A stretch of 64,000 nucleotides of DNA from Symbiodinium sp. CCMP2592 (taxonomy: Eukaryota; Sar; Dinophyceae; Suessiales; Symbiodiniaceae): contig CAJNDT010005791.1 of the NCBI GenBank assembly GCA_905221615.1, forward strand, positions 196,736 to 260,735, read 5' to 3'. Shown here piece by piece: positions 9,056-16,260 of the stretch (its first letter is position 1; every line of letters begins with the position of its first letter). A model generated the notes under the pieces. The model made no database searches and had not been told where the DNA came from. It saw only the letters and a program-made list of their open reading frames with translations. A program made the translations under genes and the position numbers.

Positions 9056-10297
9056 GGTGGAAGGCTGGAGTGCGGGAGGGGAGGGAGTGAGGGAGGGAGG
9101 GAGGGAGGGAGTGAGGGAGGGAGGGAGGGAGTGAATGAGGGAGTGAGGGAGGGAGGGAATGAATGAGTGGTTGAGACGTTGATGCCGTCCGTATCTGCCG
9201 TATCGTGTTTCGCTAGTGGTTTCCATGATGTTCCATGCAAAAAATGCAATATTTGTCAAGAAAGTGAGAGTTCGCGGGGCCACCAGCGACGGGCAGAGTT
9301 CGAAAAAACTGGTCTATGAAGTGTTTGACACGTTCAGTCCGTCCGTATTTGCCGTGTCGTTGTCCGCTAGTGCTTTCCATGCAAAAAAGGCAAGATTGTC
9401 AAGAAACTGAGAGTGGCGCAGCCACCAGGGACAGTGCAGAGTTCGAAAAAAATGGTGTATGAAGTGTTTGACACATTCAGACCGTCCGCATCTGCCGTGT
9501 TGTATTTCGCTAGTACTTTCCGTGCAAAAATGCAATATTGTCTAGAAATTGAGAGTTCGCGCAGCAACCAGCCGCAGTGCAGAGTTCGAAAAAAATGGTG
9601 TGTGAAGTGTTTGACACGTTGAGGCCGTCCGTATCTGCCGTGTTGTATTTCGCTAGTGCTTTCCATGCAAAAAAGGCAACATTGTCTAGAAATTGAGAGT
9701 TAGCGCAGCCACCAGCCGCAGTGCAGAGTTCGAAAAAAATGGTGTATCAAGTGTTTGACACGTTCAGGTTGTGAGTATCTTCTGGGGGAGCGCGGGAGGG
9801 AGGGAGGGAAGGAGGGAAGGAGGAGGAAAGGAGGGAACAGGGAGGGAGGGAAGGGAGGGAGGGAGGGAGCGAGGGAGGGAGGGAGGGAGGGGCGGGAAAG
9901 AGAGAGAGAGAGAGAGAGATTACTGAAAGTGACAGTGAGAGCGAGAGTGAGAGTCAGAGTGCGAGTGCGAGTGCGGGTGAGAGTGAGGGTGAGAGTGAGT
10001 GTGCGCGTGAGTGTGAGCGAGAGGGAGAGAGAGTGCCCAGGTGATGGCGGGGTCGTCAAAGTCAGAGGCAGCCGCTTTTGAAGTGTAGTGCTCGTGACCG
10101 CTGCGGAGTCGTCAAAGTCAGAGGCAGCCGCTTTTGAAGTGTAGTGCTCGTGACCGCTGATCCTGTTTGTTTCCTGTTGGTCGAACCCACCCCTCCGGGG
10201 GGCGGGGCAGTGTGTCTTGCTGGCGCAGGGCTTGGGACCGCTTTATGGGGCTTGATTCCCACAGCAAGTGCTAGGAGGCCAAGTCGTGCCTGTAGAG
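9056..10297. repeat. Direct repeat copy B (1.24 kb)
   Basis: Near-identical to 17-1289 and in the same order: GGGAGGGA sequence, five ~142-bp units (about 9170-9787), purine-rich tract, GAGAGTGAG microsatellite, 56-bp duplication and tail. It lacks ~32 bp present in copy A. Its last bases (CCTGTAGAG) abut the internal breakpoint of a Copia 5' LTR. Confidence 0.85.
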
Positions 10298-10435
10298 AAC
10301 AGTTGGTTGCGAAGAAAGGTGTAAAAGTGCTGTTAGCTTTCACTGCTGTAGTTGCGTGACGTAGTCAGTCAGTCGGCTTGCACCTCCTTTTACTAAACCT
10401 AGAAGTGTGCCTCAAGGCGCGTTTGGGTTTTAACG
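10297..10435 (+). repeat. 5' LTR, truncated (R/U5 end only)
   Basis: GAACAGTTGGTTGCGAAGAA through GGGTTTTAACG matches 25520-25660 with very few differences (for example GTAGTTGCG versus GTAGCCTTGCG). The upstream ~340 bp expected from the 3' LTR are missing and replaced by repeat copy B. Confidence 0.85.
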
Positions 10436-10449
10436 TGGTAGCGGAGCTC
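10436..10449 (+). promoter_or_regulatory. Primer-binding site, initiator-tRNA-Met type
   Basis: TGGTAGCGGAGCTC lies immediately after the LTR end. Its first 12 bases differ at one position from TGGTAGCAGAG-type sites complementary to the 3' end of initiator tRNA-Met, the usual Copia primer. Confidence 0.7.
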
Positions 10450-10468
10450 AAGGTTGCTCCTCAGAGCC

Positions 10469-12227
10469 ATGGACCCACGAGCCGAGCCTAGCCGCGACCG
10501 TTCCCCAAGAGGACGGAGTTCAGGGCGAAGTGCTAGTCGTGCCAGTGGAGTTTCTTCTGGCTTTCCCTCAACCCCTCGAGAGTTGAGTGCACCTGGCTCG
10601 CGGACTCGTGGAAGGTCCCTCCCTGCTCGGAACAGTCCGACAGCACACCGGCCTGTGAGTAGACCCAGACCTCTTGTGAGTGCAGGTCAGGTGCCTCAGG
10701 TGCCTTTTGCACAGGTGCCTCAGCAAGTTCCCGTTGCAGCAGGGTTTTCAGCAGCAGCAGCAGCCTCAGTTTGGAACGCAACCAGCTTTCCCTCACGGAG
10801 GAGGGATTCCGCAGCAGGCAACTGTGCCTAGTCCAGAAGACAACACTGTCAACCTTTTCAGGCAGATGTTGCAAGCCCAGGATGAACAGATCCGAGCTCA
10901 GCAGGGCCAGATTTCGCAGCTCACCGAGATGGTGAAGACGCTCGCCGTTGCGAGTGCAAACGCTGCAAGTTCGGCCGCAAGTGCAGCTCCTGTTGCTGCA
11001 AGTTCGTCCCAAGGGACGCCCGCTGAAGCTCTTGGAAGCCTGGGTGCCATCAGAGTTGACTCTGATGGTGTTGTGAAGATGGATGTGGACACAGGCTTGC
11101 GCAGCAACAGGGCGGAAAACTACATTCCGTCCCTGCCAAAGTTGGCAGCAGACAAGATGAGATCGCGCCATGAGGAGATCTCCACGTGGGCCGCTTACCG
11201 CGAAGAACTGACCTCCTGGCTGTGTCTTTTAGACGACCGCTACGCGGAGGAACTGCAAGAGGCTGTGGAGAGCGGTGTTCAGGTTCAACAGATCAGCCTC
11301 TCAAAGGGGAAGGCCGCTCGTTCCACTAAGCTGTGGTACCTCTTGAAGCAGGCTCTCGCTGGTTTTCAGCGAGGAGTTGACATAGCCAAGCTTGTCGAGT
11401 TGAGTCAAGGCGGTGCCGCTGCAGGGTACGACCTCTGGCGTGAGTTGAACAAAGAACTGTCTGTTAGGTCTCGTGTGGAGGGACAGGCGCTCAGAGAGCA
11501 GGCTCTCTTGATCGCGCCACCAAAGCACTTGAGACGGCCATTGGATATTTTTCGCCATATGATTTCTGATTTTGCTCGCTACCGCACGCTCGTTGCCAAC
11601 AAGTACCCAGACCTTGAACTGCAGCAGGCTGATGTTATCAGCTGCATCTTGAAGCACCTTCATGATGATTGCAAGAAGTACCTTTTGTTACATGGGTCTT
11701 TGACAACGTTGGAGCAGCTTGAGCGCGGTTTGGTTTTCTATGATGAGCAGCTTCGTGTTTTGAACTTTCACAAGGAAGCCTCGAACGCCAAGGGCTTTGC
11801 AGCTTTTGGTGCTGATCGTTCTGAGAAGGGTGAGCCCAAGGGTGGCGAGCCCAAAGGAAAAGGTCATGGAAAAGGCCAAGGCAAGCATGGTGATAAAGGC
11901 AAGGGCAAAGACAAAGGAGGAAAGGGAAAGGACAAAGGCAAAGATGGCAAGAAGGGCGGAAGGCCACGATCTGCAACGCCGGCTCCTGGAAAGAAGAAGC
12001 CGGGCACTTGCAATTACTGCCACAAGCCGGGCCATTGGGCCAACGAGTGCAGGAAGAGGATTGCCGATGAGAAGGCTGCTGCGACAGCAGCGGCGGCAAC
12101 AGAGAGTGCCGCTCCCAAGGTGGCCCCTCCTGCACCTCCCTCGACTGCTGCGCCAGCTCCCACTGCTCCAAAGGGTGCCGGGAAGATTGGCAAAGCGGCC
12201 CTCCTTATGTCGTCAAGCAATGCCTGA
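10469..12227 (+). CDS. gag: Copia Gag (with one frameshift)
   Basis: The protein starts at ATG 10469 with an Arg/Ser-rich segment (MDPRAEPSRDRSPRGRSSGR), then shifts by +1 inside or next to a CAGCAGCAG run at about 10740-10765. It continues in the frame ending at TGA 12225-12227, about 585 residues in all. The middle contains a helical capsid-like region (about 11100-11780). Then comes a Lys/Gly-rich stretch (GKGHGKGQGKHGDKGKGKDK), a CCHC zinc knuckle CNYCHKPGHWANEC and an Ala/Pro-rich tail. Gag packages the element RNA in virus-like particles. The shift lies in a microsatellite, so replication slippage, an assembly error or programmed slippage are all possible. The last codons overlap the pol ATG (12220) by 8 nt. 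Confidence 0.85.
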
Positions 12228-15200
12228 GAGGGGACAGTTTTTCACCATGACTGCCTTGATTTTCACGTTTTTCATGTTTTGCATGGTAGGATGCTTGATT
12301 TGTCGGTTGGTTGCATGCTTGAGTAGCCCACGGCAGTCATGTTTCACGTGTGCTTGCGTAGCCGTAGCAGTGATTGCTTTGAGCCTTGCTTCCGCGCCGC
12401 AGCCTCAGCTTCATGCTCGGTCTTCAGAGTGCCTTGCTTTTCCAACTTTGGCACTTCCTGCAGTCACTAGGGACGACCCCTCGTATCTCTTGATTGATAG
12501 CGGTGGAAGTGTTCACCTTGTTTCGCAAGACATGCTTGGAGTGACTGCGAAGCTGATCCGAGAGCTTGAGGTTGAGCCTCTCTTTGTAAGTGTCGCCAAC
12601 GACCAGACTATGGAGATAACTAGGTATGGGTTGCTAGAGCTTTGGTTCCCTTGTTTCGAAGAGGGGCCCTCTGGAACCCAAGCTTACAGAGAGATTCGAG
12701 TGCAGCTGGAAGCGTATATTGCCCCCAATTCGATAAGCATCCTTAGCTCAGGCATTTTGCAGTCTTTAGGCTTTAGGATCTTTCATTATGACTATGATCC
12801 TCAGTTACATGTTGCCTATCCTCCGGGTGGTCTGCGCTTTGAGACAGAATTGTATGCCAACACGTCGTGGCTGAAAGCTTGTACCTACGTTGAGCCTGAT
12901 TCTACTGATGGTTCCGTGCAGTCGGTTGAGAAGGGAAGCGTGAGTTCTGTTGTCCCGTCTCACCCTGTAGGTGTAGGAGTAGGGCTTGAAACCGTAGGAG
13001 CGCGTGTTGGTCGGTCGGTCGCTTCGTCTCACCTAGCCCACTCTTGCTCTGAAGGCCCAGTAGAACCTGTAAGGGACGATGGCTGGGTCCGACCACGAGA
13101 TGGACCAGGACATGGAGGACTCGACCTTCCGGGTTCTAGGGTTGCCGGCGGAGCAGACGGAGCTCTCCAACGACGTGGCGCTGCCGACTCCGGTCTCTTC
13201 CCCGGAATTGTCTCCTCACCTCACAGAGCCGGACTTGCCGACAGCAGAGGTGGAAGAGAGTCCGCCGATGAGTTTTGCGAGCCTTTTCGAAGACAGCCCG
13301 GTGGAGCCGCCGAGTCCGTTGATTCTGCCAGGATCGGAGGCTTCTCCCCGCGGCGCTCTTACGAAGGCTGGTGCCAGGGCACTGGCCAGGCAAGACTCTC
13401 CAGACAGCCCGGTCGTGACTACTCCTGTGTACGCATGGCGTGGGAAGGTGGCTCCTCTCAAGCCACCCATGCCAGAGCCGGATACGACTCCTATGCCTCC
13501 CGTGCCGGAGCCGAGCACGGCCCCTATGATCGTGGAAGCACAGGAGGAGGAGACGGACGAGGACGAGTGTTGGGGCAAGTGGAGCACCACAGCCTCCAAC
13601 ATTGCTCCTGGCTCGAGTGCGCCCGCAGCCAGCTCCCAGAGCGTCGTTATGCAGGGGAAAATTGCGGATCTAGCCCTGTTCAGGCAGCGAGCCAGCGAAA
13701 GGAGGCAGGGAGTGTTGTCCCAAGTACGTGGGGCACAGCAGCCTGTGACTCCACCGAAGGCCCCAGGCTCGACAGCTATGGTGCCAAGTACGCCCCCAAA
13801 GGGGCCAGCCACACCACCGAAGTCTCCGATTACACCACCAAAGGGGCCAACTACACCGCCAAAGAGCCCGCCAAAGAGTCCGCCAAAGGCCGCGCCAGCG
13901 CCGCCCAACATCTGGACAGCACCACCTCCACCGAGGGCCGCTCCGAAGGCTGCCGCTCCAAAGGTTCCAAAAGCAGCGGTTCCAAAGCCGCCGAAGGGTC
14001 CAAAAGCAGCGGTTCCAAAGCCACCGAAGGGTCCGAAAGCAGCGGTTCCAAAGCCGCCGAAGGGCGCGACTACAACAACGCCGGCTCCTATGGCAACGCC
14101 GGCTCCTATGACATCGCCGGCTCCTGTGACAACCCCGGCTCCTTTGACAACGCCGGCTCCTGTGGCAACGCCGGCTCCTGTGGCAACGCCGGCTCCTGTG
14201 ACATCGCCGGCCCCTGTGGGAACGCCGGTGGCAACAACAACGCCTCCGGTGGTGACGGTGGATCCTGTGGTGCCTACGAGGCACATGCCTTTTTCGGCCA
14301 TAGAAGGAGTGCGCCTCGGCTTCATGGACACGGGGGATGCCGCGACCTTCGCCCACAGAGCGTCCCTTGCAAAAGCAGCAGCCTCAAAGCAGCAGGGGAA
14401 GGCCCCGAGACCACCGGCGCCACCGCCGGCGCCACCGTTGATGGAGAATACGCCGGAGCCTCCTCGAGTTCCAGCTCAAAGGTCGGTGCCAATAACAATG
14501 CAGATGCAGGTTCCTATGCAGATTCCGGTGCCCATGCAGATGCACGTGCCCCCGCAGATCCCCATGGATTACCGCTACAGGCCCTATCCGGCCCGACCGA
14601 CCACAACACCGAGGCCGAGTACAGTACCAGTGGCGCCGAGTTCAGCGCCGATGCCAACGCCAACAGCAGCGCCTTCTCTCCGGGCGCCAGTTCCAACATC
14701 GAGGCCGTTGTTCATGCCGCCGGCAGCCACACTAAGGCCTACACCAAAGAAGATGATGCCGGCATCCAAGCATGCGCCAAAGCCACGTGCAGTAGTGGGC
14801 GTTCACTATACCATCGAGATGCCCACGCCAGAGGAGATACCAGTGGCGCCGCCGACCAGTTTGGCAACGGCAGCGAAACCGGCACCTTTGCCTCCTCCGC
14901 TTGTGGACCTCGAAGAGGTCGAGGAAATCAGCAGCGACAGCGACCTGTAACTTTAGCCGCTCTTGAGCAGCAGCCAAAAGAGGGAGCTCGTGAAGTTCTT
15001 TTGCAGAGTGCCGCTGTCAGAGAAGTGCTGCCGGTAGGTTGCCCAGCTTGTGTTCCGGTAGGTAGTCTAGCTTGCTTGCAGGTAGGTCGTGCAGCCTGCG
15101 TGCCAGTAGGTAGTTCAGCGTGCATGTCGGTCGGTCGCCCATTGATTGATTCAGGTGATGTGGGTGGTGCCATTGGTGTTGAAGAGCTAGAGCAGCTTTT

Positions 15201-16260
15201 TGATGATGATGGTGATGACCGTGAAGGGTTAGAGAGAACCACCCCGAACAACACCAAGCCCCCGGTAGACCCTGAAGAAGCTCTCCCCGAAAACATCGGT
15301 GCCGAAGCTAGATTGCGCCACCAACGTCAGGGTCATACCCCCTACTGGGGTGGCTGTCCTAGCTGTGTAAGGTCTAAAGGGCTAGCGCCCGCCCGAACAC
15401 GCAAAAGTGTCGACCCACTTGAGGTGCAGATGGATCAATACTGGTATCGAGGCATCCGTTTGATCGCTGTGGTGCACGTACCGACATATTGTATAGGGAC
15501 AGCTGCGACTTGTGTGGGAGATAACCGAAAAGTCACCGTGGGGAAGCTAGTCAGATTCCTCAAATCATTCGGCCTTAAAGAGGTTCATGTTGTACACGAC
15601 GGGGAACCGCTTTTAGCAGCTATGGCAGCCGAGGTCGTTGAGATTACAGGTGGGAGTTCAGTTTCTACGAAAACCTCGCCTAACAGACACGCCCCGGTAG
15701 CTGAGAGAGCGATCCGAACGCTTAAAGAAACAGCTTTGGCCAACGAGCTTCATGCTAAGGGTGTGAGTGGTTTGAAACTGTTGGCTAATGAGGAAGCGAT
15801 GGAATTGCTTCACAGCCACGCGGCTGCTTCACACAACCGGTTCGGAACGTCACAAGGTCAACTGTTGAGTCCTTTGCAGCGAGCTTTGGGTGAGAGTCAC
15901 ACGCCTCACTTGTTGTTTCCTTTTGCTTGCATCATGTACATTCAGCCCCCAGAACACCTTGCATCACAAGTTGATGGTCGATACGACATTGGTGCCTATC
16001 TCGGCCCCGTGATTGGTGGGCAAGGGCATCACTGCATGATCAGACTCTCAAATGGGTCTATGAAAAGATGCGTCGCCCGGGCTCTCAAGATGGCCTACCC
16101 AGTGACGTTCTCGTCGAACTTGTTACCCACTATCGCCGAGGCTAATCCTGATGAGCCTGATTATGAAAGCCTACCAGGGGTGGCCCTACCGTCCCGTTGC
16201 CGCAACCGGCGCCTGAATGGCTTGAAAACAACAAAACGGCACGTTGTCCGGGATGCTTAG
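12220..16260 (+). CDS. pol: Copia Pol part 1: protease and integrase
   Basis: An ATG at 12220 overlaps the gag stop and begins a 1346-codon frame. Residues about 10-65 include hydrophobic segments that look like membrane spans, odd for Pol. The protease active site is LLIDSGGSVHLVS (D93). The integrase has a His/Cys zinc segment (RHQRQGHTPYWGGCPSC, about residues 1031-1047) and a catalytic triad: D1072 in QMDQYW, D1127 in VVHDGEP and E1162 in VAERAIRTLKE, close to DD35E. Between protease and integrase, residues about 285-910 translate the antisense-of-frame side of an inserted cassette and have no domain. Tandem (V)GxxACxPVG repeats lie at about 15030-15140. The frame stops at TAG 16258, while the RT frame opens at 16197, offset by -1. 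Confidence 0.85.
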   Translation: MPERGQFFTMTALIFTFFMFCMVGCLICRLVACLSSPRQSCFTCACVAVAVIALSLASAPQPQLHARSSECLAFPTLALPAVTRDDPSYLLIDSGGSVHLVSQDMLGVTAKLIRELEVEPLFVSVANDQTMEITRYGLLELWFPCFEEGPSGTQAYREIRVQLEAYIAPNSISILSSGILQSLGFRIFHYDYDPQLHVAYPPGGLRFETELYANTSWLKACTYVEPDSTDGSVQSVEKGSVSSVVPSHPVGVGVGLETVGARVGRSVASSHLAHSCSEGPVEPVRDDGWVRPRDGPGHGGLDLPGSRVAGGADGALQRRGAADSGLFPGIVSSPHRAGLADSRGGRESADEFCEPFRRQPGGAAESVDSARIGGFSPRRSYEGWCQGTGQARLSRQPGRDYSCVRMAWEGGSSQATHARAGYDSYASRAGAEHGPYDRGSTGGGDGRGRVLGQVEHHSLQHCSWLECARSQLPERRYAGENCGSSPVQAASQRKEAGSVVPSTWGTAACDSTEGPRLDSYGAKYAPKGASHTTEVSDYTTKGANYTAKEPAKESAKGRASAAQHLDSTTSTEGRSEGCRSKGSKSSGSKAAEGSKSSGSKATEGSESSGSKAAEGRDYNNAGSYGNAGSYDIAGSCDNPGSFDNAGSCGNAGSCGNAGSCDIAGPCGNAGGNNNASGGDGGSCGAYEAHAFFGHRRSAPRLHGHGGCRDLRPQSVPCKSSSLKAAGEGPETTGATAGATVDGEYAGASSSSSSKVGANNNADAGSYADSGAHADARAPADPHGLPLQALSGPTDHNTEAEYSTSGAEFSADANANSSAFSPGASSNIEAVVHAAGSHTKAYTKEDDAGIQACAKATCSSGRSLYHRDAHARGDTSGAADQFGNGSETGTFASSACGPRRGRGNQQRQRPVTLAALEQQPKEGAREVLLQSAAVREVLPVGCPACVPVGSLACLQVGRAACVPVGSSACMSVGRPLIDSGDVGGAIGVEELEQLFDDDGDDREGLERTTPNNTKPPVDPEEALPENIGAEARLRHQRQGHTPYWGGCPSCVRSKGLAPARTRKSVDPLEVQMDQYWYRGIRLIAVVHVPTYCIGTAATCVGDNRKVTVGKLVRFLKSFGLKEVHVVHDGEPLLAAMAAEVVEITGGSSVSTKTSPNRHAPVAERAIRTLKETALANELHAKGVSGLKLLANEEAMELLHSHAAASHNRFGTSQGQLLSPLQRALGESHTPHLLFPFACIMYIQPPEHLASQVDGRYDIGAYLGPVIGGQGHHCMIRLSNGSMKRCVARALKMAYPVTFSSNLLPTIAEANPDEPDYESLPGVALPSRCRNRRLNGLKTTKRHVVRDA
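13079..14950 (+). CDS. Captured 623-residue proline-rich ORF inside Copia pol (different frame)
   Basis: A complete ATG-to-TAA frame lies wholly within pol in the +1 frame. The product starts MAGSDHEMDQDMEDSTF and ends with the acidic tail VDLEEVEEISSDSDL. It has an acidic N terminus (1-160), a TPPKGP/PKAAVPKPPKG repeat region (about 220-330), a TTPAPxxTPAP repeat region (about 330-400), a short region with more ordinary composition (AIEGVRLGFMDTGDAATFAH, about 410-435) and Met/Pro-rich repeats. No known domain was recognised. CCTGTAA occurs at 13066-13072 and again at 14944-14950, directly bracketing the ORF. The distance between them (1878 bp) is divisible by three, so pol stays open across it. 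It looks like a separate coding sequence inserted into pol. The composition alternative is GC-rich low complexity that leaves several frames open. Confidence 0.6.
   Translation: MAGSDHEMDQDMEDSTFRVLGLPAEQTELSNDVALPTPVSSPELSPHLTEPDLPTAEVEESPPMSFASLFEDSPVEPPSPLILPGSEASPRGALTKAGARALARQDSPDSPVVTTPVYAWRGKVAPLKPPMPEPDTTPMPPVPEPSTAPMIVEAQEEETDEDECWGKWSTTASNIAPGSSAPAASSQSVVMQGKIADLALFRQRASERRQGVLSQVRGAQQPVTPPKAPGSTAMVPSTPPKGPATPPKSPITPPKGPTTPPKSPPKSPPKAAPAPPNIWTAPPPPRAAPKAAAPKVPKAAVPKPPKGPKAAVPKPPKGPKAAVPKPPKGATTTTPAPMATPAPMTSPAPVTTPAPLTTPAPVATPAPVATPAPVTSPAPVGTPVATTTPPVVTVDPVVPTRHMPFSAIEGVRLGFMDTGDAATFAHRASLAKAAASKQQGKAPRPPAPPPAPPLMENTPEPPRVPAQRSVPITMQMQVPMQIPVPMQMHVPPQIPMDYRYRPYPARPTTTPRPSTVPVAPSSAPMPTPTAAPSLRAPVPTSRPLFMPPAATLRPTPKKMMPASKHAPKPRAVVGVHYTIEMPTPEEIPVAPPTSLATAAKPAPLPPPLVDLEEVEEISSDSDL

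Noticed and set aside
13216-14331. 371-codon minus-strand ORF in the Copia cassette
   Set aside because: Gly/Val-rich shadow of the proline-rich plus-strand repeats; no start context or domain.
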